From Coprousia sp963931435 (lineage in GTDB: Bacteria; Actinomycetota; Coriobacteriia; Coriobacteriales; Coriobacteriaceae), in NCBI GenBank assembly GCA_963931435.1, contig OZ007012.1, positions 2,232,001 through 2,296,000 on the forward strand: a DNA stretch of 64,000 nt, given 5' to 3'. Position numbers and translations under genes: made by a program. How positions within the stretch are numbered: position 1 is the first letter of the stretch; every line of letters begins with the position of its first letter. Shown here in pieces: positions 1 to 7,580 of this stretch. The notes below the pieces were generated by a model, which did no database searches, had not been told where the DNA came from, and saw only the letters and a list, made by a program, of their open reading frames with translations.

Positions 1-1533
1 GATAGTTAATACTACCAGTATACGCGTGGCGGGCGTGCACTTGAATCGCTCGTCGAGCCGCACGCCGCCCACCCAGGCCACCGCCCCGCCCGGCGCGGTG
101 CGCACCACGGGCACCCGCGTGCGCTCCGAGACGGGGATGCGCTCGGCGCCCAGAAGATCCGAGAGCTTCTTGGAGCGGCCGTGCATCCCCAGCGGGCACA
201 TCACGTCGCCGGGCGCAGGGGCGTCCACCCACAGGCGGGCCGTGCGCGCCTCCGCCGGGAGCTCGGGCCCCGCCTCGGCGAGGCGGGCGAGGTCGCGCTC
301 GGCATAGCCCAGCGCCGCCGCATCGAGGGCGACGACATGGCGCCCCTCCTCCTCGGCGGCGCGTGTGAGCTCGCGCGCCCGCGCCACCGGGTCGCACCCC
401 GCCGGGATGCGCTCCAGGCGCGCCTCGAGAACCGCCTCGTTGGCGAGCGCCATGCGGCCCGGCACGGTCAGCCAGCCGGCCGCCAGCTCCTCATGCGCCG
501 CGGGCGTGCGCAGCGCGAGAGCGCCGAACTCCATGCGCGCGTCGATGCCGCCCGGCAGCGTCACCGAGCCCTCGCCCGCCGCGACGCAGGCGAGCACCGC
601 CTCGACGTGGCGCATCTCCAAGCGGGCCTCAGGATCGAGCTGGCCCACCGCCAGGCGCACCATGCGGCGCGCGAGCGCGATGTCCGCGGCGGCCAGGCGC
701 CGGGCGTCGAGCACCACGAGCCCGTCCTGCTGGCGTCGTATGCACGAACGCAGCGCCGTGGCCGCCAGGCGCCCGAGCAGGGCGTCCTCGTCGCCCAGGA
801 TGTCGCAGGTCGAAGAGAGGGCGCGCACCACGTGCGGATTGCGCGAGGCCGCCAGCGGAACCACCCGATGGCGCACGAAGTTGCGCAGATAGGACGTGTC
901 CTGGTTGGATGCGTCCTCGCGCCACGGGATGCCCGCGACCTCCAGGTAGCGGCAGAGCTCGTCGTGCGTGCAGTCGAGCAGCGGTCGGACGATGATGTTG
1001 CGGCGGCGCGGGATGCTGGAAAGCCCCGCCGGACCCGACCCCTTGATGGCGTTCATGAAGAACGTCTCGGCGCGGTCGCTCGCCGTGTGCGCCGTGAGGA
1101 TGCGCGCCTGCGCGCGGCGCACGCCCGCGGCGCGGCACAGCTCGCCCACATAGCGGCGGGCGGCTCGGTAGCGCGCCTCGCGGGCGGCGGCCTCCAGGTT
1201 CTGGCCCGATATGCCCTCGAACGAGACGTGCTCCACACACAGCGGCAGGCCGTAGCGCTCGCACAGCTCCCGCACGAACGCCTCGTCGCCGTCGGATGCC
1301 GCGCCGCGCAGGTGATGGTTGACGTGCAGCACGTGCAGGCGCTCGCGGGCGATGCGCGCCCGGCCGCGGCCATCGGCCACATCCAGCCGCGACGTGCACG
1401 CCATCACGAGCAGCGCCGTGGAGTCCGCGCCTCCTGATACCATGAGGACGACGGGGGCCGCCGGTTCGGCGGCGCGGCCGGGACGCGTGGCGCCTGAACG
1501 ATGTTGGGCGAAATGCTGCGCTACCGTCGACAC
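1..1533 (-). CDS. tilS: tRNA(Ile)-lysidine synthase, 3' end outside window
   Basis: TilS adds lysine to C34 of tRNA-Ile(CAU) in an ATP-dependent reaction, so that the tRNA reads AUA. The protein begins with GTG at 1533, six bases after an AAGGAGG ribosome binding site. The PP-loop signature SGGADST lies near residue 34, followed by HVNHHLRG and further on by AHTASDRAETFFMN and IVRPLLDCTHDELCRYL, all typical of the family. About 511 codons are read without a stop before the window edge, longer than the usual 430-480. The last visible part (GVRLDERFKCTPATRILV) matches the end of the TilS C-terminal domain, so the true stop should lie only a few codons outside. It is divergent from the metallo-hydrolase gene, with start codons 48 bases apart. 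Confidence 0.9.
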   Translation of the reverse strand, partial: MSTVAQHFAQHRSGATRPGRAAEPAAPVVLMVSGGADSTALLVMACTSRLDVADGRGRARIARERLHVLHVNHHLRGAASDGDEAFVRELCERYGLPLCVEHVSFEGISGQNLEAAAREARYRAARRYVGELCRAAGVRRAQARILTAHTASDRAETFFMNAIKGSGPAGLSSIPRRRNIIVRPLLDCTHDELCRYLEVAGIPWREDASNQDTSYLRNFVRHRVVPLAASRNPHVVRALSSTCDILGDEDALLGRLAATALRSCIRRQQDGLVVLDARRLAAADIALARRMVRLAVGQLDPEARLEMRHVEAVLACVAAGEGSVTLPGGIDARMEFGALALRTPAAHEELAAGWLTVPGRMALANEAVLEARLERIPAGCDPVARARELTRAAEEEGRHVVALDAAALGYAERDLARLAEAGPELPAEARTARLWVDAPAPGDVMCPLGMHGRSKKLSDLLGAERIPVSERTRVPVVRTAPGGAVAWVGGVRLDERFKCTPATRILVVLTI

Positions 1534-1581
1534 GAGCGACCTCCTTACCTATGGGTTGACATTGTAGCTTTTGGAGCGGAC

Positions 1582-2436
1582 ATGGCGCGAACAGGCGAGG
1601 GCGCAGCGGGACGGGAGCCCGCGCGCGTGCTTCATCTTCATATCCTCGGCAGCGGCTCGAAGGGCAACTGCGCCCTCATCGAGGGTCCCGAGGGCCTCAT
1701 CATGATCGACAACGGGTTCTCGCGCCGCGAGGTCGTCTCCCGCATGCACGAGCTCGATCTGGACGAGGGCGCGGTGCGCGCGCTCATCCTCACCCATGAG
1801 CACTCCGACCACGTCAAAGGGGTCACCGTCTGGTGCCGCCGGTTCGAAGGCGGGCTCTTCGCCAGCCTGGGCACGGCCGAGGCGCGCAGCTACCTGGCAG
1901 CGCTCCCCTTCACCTCGTTCGCGCCGGGCGCGACGCTCCATGTGGCGGGCGTGCGGATCGACACCTTCCCCACCTCGCACGACGTGGTCGATCCCGTGGG
2001 ATTTCGCTTCTCCTGCGCGGGCGACGCGGTGGGATTCGCCACCGACACCGGCATCCTCACCCCCGGTGCGCGGGAGCTTCTGGCCGACGCGCGGATCCTC
2101 GCGCTGGAGAGCAACCATGACCTACCGATGCTGCGCACCGGATCCTATCCGCGCTACCTGCAGGACCGCATCGCATCCGAGCAGGGACATCTCTCCAACG
2201 CGCAGGCCGCCGAGGCCCTGGGCGCGCTCGTCACCGAGCGGACCGAGCAGGTGGTGGCGATGCACATCTCGCAGGAGAACAACCGCCCCAGCCTCGCCGT
2301 CCGCGCGCTCGCCGAGGCCGTGGGCGCCCAGCTCGACAACGATCTCGGCTCCTCGGCGACGCTCGTGCGCGGACAGGGCCTGCCCGAGCTCCGCATCCGC
2401 GCAGCGGGGCAGAACCGCCCCATCACCATCTGGTAG
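1582..2436 (+). CDS. MBL-fold metallo-hydrolase, WalJ/YycJ-like
   Basis: A 284-residue metallo-beta-lactamase-fold hydrolase. It starts with LHILGSGSKGNCALIEG, the entry strand of WalJ/YycJ-type proteins, then has the metal-binding motif THEHSDH, a later FATDTG and a C-terminal HLSNAQAAEAL. In Firmicutes this family sits near walRK and is linked to cell-wall or DNA maintenance; no such partner is visible here, so the precise role is open. The start was put at ATG 1582 (TTGGAGCGGAC precedes it); upstream in-frame starts would overlap the tilS 5' end. No signal peptide, so cytoplasmic. Confidence 0.85.
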   Translation: MARTGEGAAGREPARVLHLHILGSGSKGNCALIEGPEGLIMIDNGFSRREVVSRMHELDLDEGAVRALILTHEHSDHVKGVTVWCRRFEGGLFASLGTAEARSYLAALPFTSFAPGATLHVAGVRIDTFPTSHDVVDPVGFRFSCAGDAVGFATDTGILTPGARELLADARILALESNHDLPMLRTGSYPRYLQDRIASEQGHLSNAQAAEALGALVTERTEQVVAMHISQENNRPSLAVRALAEAVGAQLDNDLGSSATLVRGQGLPELRIRAAGQNRPITIW

Positions 2437-2451
2437 CCCGCGCCGTTGCAC

Positions 2452-2483
2452 AAAAAACGGCCCGGAGCCGAAGCCCCGGGCCG
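2452..2483 (-). terminator. Rho-independent terminator of hsp20
   Basis: Reading the minus strand, an 8-bp G+C stem (2476-2483 with 2458-2465, loop of 10) is followed by six T (complement of 2452-2457). It lies 36 bases after the hsp20 stop and also faces the end of the convergent hydrolase gene. Confidence 0.8.
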
Positions 2484-2518
2484 CTCTCAGCCATCTGCCA
2501 AACGATGCACCCTGAAAG

Positions 2519-2950
2519 CTAGTCGATCGAGATCTTGGTGACGTTCTTCTTCTCGACGATCTTGGGCACGGTGACCGTCAGCACGCCGTCGGCGTAGCGG
2601 GCCGAGAGGCCCTCGCTCGCGGCGTCCTTGAGGTACACGCCGCGGGTCGCGCTGTAGGCGCAGAACTCCTTCTGCAGGTAGTTCTTGTCCTTCTCCTCTT
2701 CCTTCTCCTCGACCTTGACGGAGATGGAGAGACGGCCCTCGTTGAGCTCGACGTCGATGTCATCCTTGCTCACGCCCGTGAGGTAGGCCTTGACCTCGTA
2801 GCCGTCACCGGTGTCCTCGACATCCATCGGGAACGCCTTGGAGGCGAGCGACGTGTTGTCGAAGTTGAACATGTCGTCGAAGGCATCCATCAGCGCGCTC
2901 GTCGTGGGACGAAGACCGAACACCGAACGATAAGGAATCATGCTTGCCAT
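2519..2950 (-). CDS. hsp20: Small heat-shock protein, Hsp20/alpha-crystallin family
   Basis: A 143-residue Hsp20 chaperone that would hold unfolding proteins in a refoldable state in the cytoplasm. The N-terminal arm contains DAFDDMFNF, and the alpha-crystallin domain runs from about residue 40 (FPMDVEDTGDGYEVKAYLTG) to about 130 (YADGVLTVTVPK), followed by a short Lys-rich tail ending in KISID. The ATG at 2950 is preceded by GGGAG eight bases away; an upstream in-frame GTG at 2959 overlaps that ribosome binding site and is less likely. It stands alone, with its own terminator. A perfect 9-N9-9 palindrome lies about 130 bp upstream (3083-3109) and could be its operator. Confidence 0.92.
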   Translation of the reverse strand: MASMIPYRSVFGLRPTTSALMDAFDDMFNFDNTSLASKAFPMDVEDTGDGYEVKAYLTGVSKDDIDVELNEGRLSISVKVEEKEEEKDKNYLQKEFCAYSATRGVYLKDAASEGLSARYADGVLTVTVPKIVEKKNVTKISID

Positions 2951-3082
2951 GCTTACCACTCCCTTGTGGTTGCGCCCGCGCCCTCCTGCGGGGCCCGGGA
3001 CTTCTTTGGACGCCTACGTTATGCCCGTCTGACGGCGAGTTATTCTCCTCAATTCAGATTTTTTGAGCGTCACAGTATCATC

Positions 3083-3109
3083 AAATCTAAGTCAATCGCG
3101 CTTAGATTT
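3083..3109. promoter_or_regulatory. 9-N9-9 palindrome in hsp20 upstream region
   Basis: AAATCTAAG, nine bases, then CTTAGATTT: a perfect inverted repeat with the same geometry as CIRCE (9-N9-9) but another sequence. It sits between divergent hsp20 and the small membrane-protein gene. A TTGACT on the minus strand (3090-3095) overlaps the left arm and could be part of a -35 box, though no convincing -10 follows. A role as heat-shock operator is inference. Confidence 0.5.
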
Positions 3110-3263
3110 AACGGAAGGTGACCCATGCCGCTCCATCGGGCGCGCGGTATGCGCAGGCTGTGATGCCTGCGTGAACGGGTGCTACTTTTCGTTGACGGGG
3201 AAGAGGGCGCGCGGGCGCGCATACTACAATGGCAGCGACTGGCCGCTCATCCAAGGATGCCCC

Positions 3264-3668
3264 ATGGATCACCGAGAGCAAACAGAGCAGACTCCCCCGC
3301 GCCGGGCGTACCGGCGAACCACGCCGCACGTGACCGTCGAACCTATCCAGGACGATCCCACCCGCTACGTGACGCGTGAGCGCTACACCACGCTAGAGGA
3401 CGCGCCGCGCCGGCGCCACATGGGCACCGCCACCTCCGACCCCGAGTACCTGCCGCGCACCGAGCCGGGCGCCCGCCGCGCCACCGCGCCCGAGGGCGCA
3501 CCGCACGCGAGCCTCCACTACGATCGCTACCTGCAGACGCCAAAACCAGGCCGCTCCATCTTCACCTCGCGCCACGACCGGGCGCGTCGCAGGACGCGAC
3601 TCCTGCTCATCGCGTTGCTGGTTGCCGTCATCGTCGCCTTGGTGGCGTGGTTCCTCTTCCTGCGCTAA
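3264..3668 (+). CDS. Small tail-anchored membrane protein, unknown function
   Basis: A 134-residue protein with a long, charged, probably disordered N-terminal part (rich in Arg, Pro and Thr) and one C-terminal transmembrane helix of about 20 residues (LLLIALLVAVIVALVAWFLF) followed by only LR. This is the layout of a tail-anchored membrane protein with a cytoplasmic N-terminus. An AAGGA ribosome binding site precedes ATG 3264 by six bases. The frame stays open upstream to 3063, but that part overlaps the palindrome and has no good start. I do not recognise a family. Confidence 0.6.
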   Translation: MDHREQTEQTPPRRAYRRTTPHVTVEPIQDDPTRYVTRERYTTLEDAPRRRHMGTATSDPEYLPRTEPGARRATAPEGAPHASLHYDRYLQTPKPGRSIFTSRHDRARRRTRLLLIALLVAVIVALVAWFLFLR

Positions 3669-3726
3669 GCTCTGAGGCGAGCCGCGCGGTTGCGCGGTAG
3701 ACGATGCCGGAATAGGGAGGCAGCGT

Positions 3727-4953
3727 ATGGAGGAGTCGAGGTACATCTACGCCGACAACGCGGCGACCACGCCGCTCGCCTCCTGCGCCCTCGAGGCGAT
3801 GACGCCCTATCTCACCGAGGCGTTCGGCAACCCGAGCGGCATCCACCGCGTCGCCCGTGCGGCCGCCGAGGCCCTGGAGGATGCTCGCTCGCGTATCGGG
3901 CGGGCGCTGGGCGCCGCCGAAGCGCGCGAGGTCTACCTCACGAGCGGCGGATCGGAGTCGGACACCTGGGTGCTCTGGGGCGCGGTGAGGCGCTTCCGCG
4001 ACCGTTGGGGGGCGGCGCCGGTGCGCGTCATCACCACCGCGATCGAGCACCATGCCGTCCTCCACGCCTGCGACGCCCTGGCGCGCGAGGGGGTCGAGAT
4101 CATCACCCTGCCTGTGGACGCGCTGGGGCGCGTGCAGCCCGCCGCGCTCGAGGAGGCGCTCGCGACGGCCGCGCGGGCGAACGGGGATGCCGGCGTCGCG
4201 GCGCCGCCCGCCGCCCTCGTCTCGATCATGCTCGCCAACAACGAGGTGGGCACCATCCAGCCCGTCGCCGAGCTGGCGCGCATCGCCCACGGCTGGGATG
4301 TCCCCATGCACACCGACGCCGTCCAGGCTGTCGGGCACCTGTCCGTCGATGTGCGGGCGCTCGGCGTCGACGCGCTCTCGCTCTCCGCCCACAAGTTCCA
4401 CGGACCGCGCGGCACGGGCGCGCTCTACCTGCGCGAGGGGTTCTCCATCCCGCCGCTCATCCAGGGCGGCGCCCAGGAGCGCGGCATGCGCGCGGGCACC
4501 GAGAACGTCGCGGGCGCCGTGGGGATGGCCGCCGCGCTCGAGCGCGCCTGCGAGCGCATGGCCGAGAACGTCCCGCGCGTCGCCGCGGCGCGCGACCGCC
4601 TCGTCGCGCACGTCTGCAGCGCCGTGTCCGAGGTGCGCGCCACCGGCGATCCCGATGGCGCAGGGCGCCTGCCGGGGATCGCCTCGTTCGTCTGCCATGA
4701 CGTCGACGGCGAGCTGTTGGTGGTCCTGCTCGACCACGCCGGTGTCGCCGCGGCCACGGGCTCCGCCTGCTCGACGGGCTCGACCGAACCCTCGCACGTC
4801 ATCACCGCGCTCGGCATCACCGATCCGCGCTGGGCGCGGGGGTCGCTGCGCCTCTCGCTGGCCGATGACGTCACCGAGGACGACGTCGCCGCGCTGTGCG
4901 ACCGCGTGCCCGCCGCCATCGAGCGCGCCCGCCTGCTCAGCGCCACCGTGTAG
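3727..4953 (+). CDS. Cysteine desulfurase (NifS/IscS family)
   Basis: A PLP enzyme of 408 residues that takes sulfur from cysteine as enzyme-bound persulfide for Fe-S cluster or thio-modification of tRNA. Visible motifs: N-terminal YADNAATTPL, PLP-contacting EHHAV (about 107-111), HTDAVQ, the Schiff-base lysine in SAHKFHGPRG (Lys223), and the catalytic cysteine in ATGSACSTG (Cys348). The GSAC(S/T) loop is of the IscS/NifS type. No scaffold (iscU) or mnmA gene is adjacent; it is followed by a GC-rich spacer and pth, so which sulfur acceptor it serves cannot be told. GGGAGG lies just upstream of ATG 3727. Confidence 0.93.
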   Translation: MEESRYIYADNAATTPLASCALEAMTPYLTEAFGNPSGIHRVARAAAEALEDARSRIGRALGAAEAREVYLTSGGSESDTWVLWGAVRRFRDRWGAAPVRVITTAIEHHAVLHACDALAREGVEIITLPVDALGRVQPAALEEALATAARANGDAGVAAPPAALVSIMLANNEVGTIQPVAELARIAHGWDVPMHTDAVQAVGHLSVDVRALGVDALSLSAHKFHGPRGTGALYLREGFSIPPLIQGGAQERGMRAGTENVAGAVGMAAALERACERMAENVPRVAAARDRLVAHVCSAVSEVRATGDPDGAGRLPGIASFVCHDVDGELLVVLLDHAGVAAATGSACSTGSTEPSHVITALGITDPRWARGSLRLSLADDVTEDDVAALCDRVPAAIERARLLSATV

Positions 4954-4962
4954 ACGCGTCCA

Positions 4963-5014
4963 CCGCCCGCACCCACCGCCCGCACCCGTCGCCCGCACCC
5001 ATCGCCCGCGGCCG
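4963..5014. repeat. 13-bp tandem repeat, four copies
   Basis: Four successive units close to CCGCCCGCACCCA (4963-4975, 4976-4988, 4989-5001, 5002-5014; the last is degenerate) begin nine bases after the cysteine desulfurase stop, in the 279-bp spacer before pth. No other feature was seen in the spacer except the pth promoter. Confidence 0.75.
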
Positions 5015-5152
5015 CAGCAGCCCGGGGCAGCCGCCGCGACGGCCCCGCGTGCAAGGAGGGCGCGACGGTCCGCCGCGCGCCCGCGCGGCGCCGAGGCGCG
5101 CGGCCCGAACCGCGCAGGGCGTGTGGAGCGAACGCGGAGACGCGGTCCGCGC

Positions 5153-5182
5153 TTGCCGCCCGCAGAGGCCGGCTGCTACAAT
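5153..5182 (+). promoter_or_regulatory. Probable pth promoter
   Basis: TTGCCG (5153-5158), an 18-base spacer and TACAAT (5177-5182), about 50 bases before the pth start. A sigma-70-type match in a very G+C-rich background; not tested. Confidence 0.45.
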
Positions 5183-5232
5183 GCCGCAGGTAAACACGCT
5201 TATATTTCGAACCAAGCAAAGAGGTACGCATC

Positions 5233-5862
5233 ATGGCAGCAGCGCAACCCCGCCCCATCCGCATGGTGGCCGGCCTGGGCAACCCGGGTGAGGAGTACGC
5301 CCAGACGCGCCACAACGCCGGCTTCCAGACCGTCGACGAAATCGCCCGCCGCGCGGGCGTGAGCTACTGGAAGAACCAGCTCGGCGCCGAAGTCGCCCAG
5401 ATAAAGGTGGCCGACGCGGAGGCTGAGGGCGGTGCGCGCGAGGTCGTCCTCGTCAAGCCCCAGAGCTTCATGAACACAAGCGGAGGCCCCATCTCCAAGC
5501 TGTGCGCGACCTACCGCGTCGCCCCCGAGGAGCTGCTCGTCGTCCATGACGAGCTCGACATCCCCGCCGGCGACGTCCGCGTCAAGGTGGGCGGCGGACA
5601 CGCCGGCCACAACGGCCTGCGCTCCATCATCGACAAGCTCACGAGCCGCGACTTCAGCCGCATCCGCTTCGGCATCGGCGAGCCGCCCGGGCGCATGGCG
5701 GGCGCCGACTACGTGCTCAAGCAGCTGCGCGGGCGCGAGGCGGACGATTTCGCCGACACCGTCATGCGCGCGGCCGACGCCGTCGAGCTCGCGCTCGCGC
5801 GCGGCGTCGTCTACGCGCGCGACCACGTGAACGGCGCGGCGGCGCAGAACGGCAAGCATTAG
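5233..5862 (+). CDS. pth: Peptidyl-tRNA hydrolase
   Basis: A 209-residue Pth that frees stalled tRNAs by cutting the peptidyl-tRNA ester bond. The motif GLGNPGEEYAQTRHNAGF contains the conserved Asn and the catalytic His; KPQSFMNTSG, VVHDELDIPAG (catalytic Asp) and the GGGHAGHNGLRSI loop follow in the normal order. Length is normal. AGAGG lies about nine bases before the ATG. The stop codon overlaps by three bases the end of the convergent PTS remnant at 5859. Confidence 0.95.
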   Translation: MAAAQPRPIRMVAGLGNPGEEYAQTRHNAGFQTVDEIARRAGVSYWKNQLGAEVAQIKVADAEAEGGAREVVLVKPQSFMNTSGGPISKLCATYRVAPEELLVVHDELDIPAGDVRVKVGGGHAGHNGLRSIIDKLTSRDFSRIRFGIGEPPGRMAGADYVLKQLRGREADDFADTVMRAADAVELALARGVVYARDHVNGAAAQNGKH

Positions 5863-6149
5863 CCGAGTCCGAAACGAGAAAAGGGGGCGCCGCAGCGCGC
5901 CCCCTCGTCGTCCATGTCGACGTACACGAACCCGTAGCGCTTCTTCATCTCGCCCGTGCCGGCGCTGACCAGGTCGATGCAACCCCAGGGCGTGTAGCCG
6001 ATGAGGTCGACGCCGTCCTCGGCCACGTCCGAGATGGGGCAGGCGTTGACCGTGCACTCGTAACCCTGGCTCTGGGCGGCCGTGCGCATGTTGAGCACGA
6101 GCATGCTCGTGGACATCCCCGCCGCGCACGCCAGAATGATCTTCCTCAT
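5859..6149 (-). pseudogene. Fusion remnant: PTS IIB head joined to 6-phospho-beta-glucosidase tail
   Basis: A 96-codon ORF. Residues 1 to about 42 (MRKIILACAAGMSTSMLVLN) match the start of a lactose/cellobiose PTS IIB protein with its phosphorylated Cys. From about residue 45 the sequence (DGVDLIGYTPWGCIDLVS, GEMKKRYGFVYVD) is the C-terminal region of glycoside hydrolase family 1 6-phospho-beta-glucosidases, which does not occur in IIB proteins. The last 13 codons run through a hairpin and fit neither family. The simplest reading is an in-frame deletion in a lic/cel-type operon (IIB-IIC-bgl) that left a chimeric scar. The junction is near 6015-6025. It starts four bases after the IIA remnant, as in an operon. 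Whether it is expressed is unknown. Confidence 0.75.
5878..5904 (-). terminator. Hairpin terminator inside the chimeric ORF end
   Basis: On the minus strand an 8-bp G+C stem (5897-5904 with 5883-5890) is followed by TTTTC. It lies inside the last codons of the chimeric PTS/glucosidase ORF, supporting the view that the original 3' end of the operon was deleted. It also separates that ORF from convergent pth. Confidence 0.6.
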
Positions 6150-6153
6150 GTCC

Positions 6154-6552
6154 TTACCTCTCTTTCCGCGTCTGTATCAACGCTAGGAACCGCTCGAACT
6201 CCGGATGCTCGAGCAACTTCTGAACAGAAGCCGAATCTATGAAGAACGCCGCCAGGGTCTCGAAGAACTCCTCGAGCTCCTCGTGTCCCTCGGGCGCGAT
6301 CGCGATCAGGAACACCGCGCGCACGCGCTGGCCGTCCCAGTCGATGGGCTCGTCGGTCATGCCCACCGCCACGAACGTCTCGTCCGCCACGGCGCGCATG
6401 GGGTGCGGCATGGCAACGCCCGCGCCGAACGCGGTGGGCGCGGCCTCCTCGCGCTCCCACACGAGCCGCTCGAAGTCATCGGGCAGATGGTGCGCCTGCG
6501 CCGCGCGACGGCACAGAAACGCGATGGCCTCCTGCTTGGTTGCGGCGGGCAT
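6154..6552 (-). pseudogene. PTS IIA (fructose/mannitol type) domain, probably a LicR-like fragment
   Basis: A 132-codon ORF containing a type-2 PTS EIIA domain: FGAGVAMPHPMRA carries the phosphorylated His, followed by PIDWDGQRVRAVFLIAIAPEGHEELEEFF. Such domains form the C-terminus of LicR/MtlR-type PRD regulators or separate IIA proteins. The first strand of the domain is missing, and no ribosome binding site precedes the ATG (the sequence before it is GCGCCTCCTACAC). The upstream in-frame codons are open but show no PRD or HTH similarity. With the chimeric IIB/glucosidase ORF directly downstream, this looks like the remains of a beta-glucoside PTS locus. It could still be translated as a free IIA protein. 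Confidence 0.6.
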
Positions 6553-6743
6553 GTGTAGGAGGCGCGCTTGCGCGACTCCACCCCCGCGTTTTCCGTCCGG
6601 CGCGGAAGCACGTTGAACGAGACGGGAACCAGATCCCCGCGGCCGCGCGGAGGCATGCGCGTAACAGCTTGGATGCCGGACGGGAGGGCTTGGGCAGCGG
6701 GTATACTTTGATGTGCTGTTTTGATTGCGCAGAGAGGGGTTTT

Positions 6744-7580
6744 ATGTTCAAGATCCTGAAAAAGACGCAGTTCTCGGAGAAGGTCTTCGAATTCCGCGTC
6801 GAGGCGCCGAGGATGGCCAAGAAGGCGCACGCCGGCCAGTTCCTCATGGTGCGCGCCGATGAAACCGGTGAGCGCGTCCCGTTCACGTTCGCCAACTGGA
6901 ACCCCGAGGAGGGCTGGATCGAGTTCATCTTCATGGTGGTGGGCAAGACCACCCAGTGCCTCTCCGAGCTCGAGGAGGGCGATTTCATCCGCGACATCAC
7001 GGGGCCCTTGGGCAAGCCCACCGAGATCGAGGGCGACCGCGTGGCCGTGATCGGCGGCGGCGTGGGCCTCGCCATCGCCTACCCCGTGGCGCGCATGCTC
7101 TGCGAGCAGGGCAAGAAGGTCTACGTCATCATGGGCGCGCGCACCAAGGAGCTGCTCATCCTCACCGAGCAGTTCGCCGCGCTGCCGCTCGAGGGGCTCT
7201 TCATCACCACCGATGACGGATCCATGGGCGAGAAGGGCGTGGTCACCCTGCCGCTCGCGCGCCTGTGCGAGCAGGATGCCATCGACTCGGCGTTCGCCGT
7301 GGGCCCCGTGCCGATGATGAAGTTCTCGGCGCGCACCTGCCGCGAGCACAAGATCCCCATCATCGCCAGCCTGAACCCCATCATGGTCGACGGCACGGGC
7401 ATGTGCGGCTGCTGCCGCGTCGAGGTGGGCGGGGAGACGCTGTTCGCCTGCGTCGACGGCCCCGATTTCAACGCCGACCTGGTCGACTGGGACGACCTGG
7501 CGCATCGCCAGGCGAGCTACAAGGCCGAGGAGGCCGCATCCATCAAGCATCACGAGGAGGCCTGCGCATGCCGGAAGTAA
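6744..7580 (+). CDS. Ferredoxin:NADP oxidoreductase small subunit (NfnA/SudB-like FAD/NAD-binding protein)
   Basis: A 278-residue protein of the sulfide/dihydroorotate-dehydrogenase-like FAD/NAD-binding family. The FAD domain has ERVPFTFANW, the NAD domain VAVIGGGVGLAIAYPVA, and the C-terminal Cys cluster MCGCCRVEVGGETLFACVDGP binds a [2Fe-2S] centre. With the downstream subunit it forms a pair like NfnAB (reduced ferredoxin plus NADH to NADPH) or sulfide dehydrogenase SudAB. The frame is open to 6540, but MFKILKKTQFS at 6744 is the family start and follows AGAGGGG. A TATACT (-10-like) lies near 6703. It overlaps the next gene by 13 bases. Confidence 0.88.
   Translation: MFKILKKTQFSEKVFEFRVEAPRMAKKAHAGQFLMVRADETGERVPFTFANWNPEEGWIEFIFMVVGKTTQCLSELEEGDFIRDITGPLGKPTEIEGDRVAVIGGGVGLAIAYPVARMLCEQGKKVYVIMGARTKELLILTEQFAALPLEGLFITTDDGSMGEKGVVTLPLARLCEQDAIDSAFAVGPVPMMKFSARTCREHKIPIIASLNPIMVDGTGMCGCCRVEVGGETLFACVDGPDFNADLVDWDDLAHRQASYKAEEAASIKHHEEACACRK

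Noticed and set aside
181..1437. A 418-codon plus-strand ORF opposite tilS
   Set aside because: The minus-strand frame has clear TilS motifs; the plus-strand frame is Arg/Ala/His-rich noise.
3063..3263. N-terminal extension of the small membrane protein with a CAGCDACVNGC motif
   Set aside because: It resembles a metal-binding cluster, but it overlaps the palindrome and lacks a ribosome binding site, and ATG 3264 is well placed.
4954..5232. Possible CRISPR-like repeats after the cysteine desulfurase gene
   Set aside because: The 13-bp units are directly adjacent without spacers: a simple tandem repeat.
5183..5232. Riboswitch or structured RNA leader before pth
   Set aside because: Short leader, no recognisable fold.
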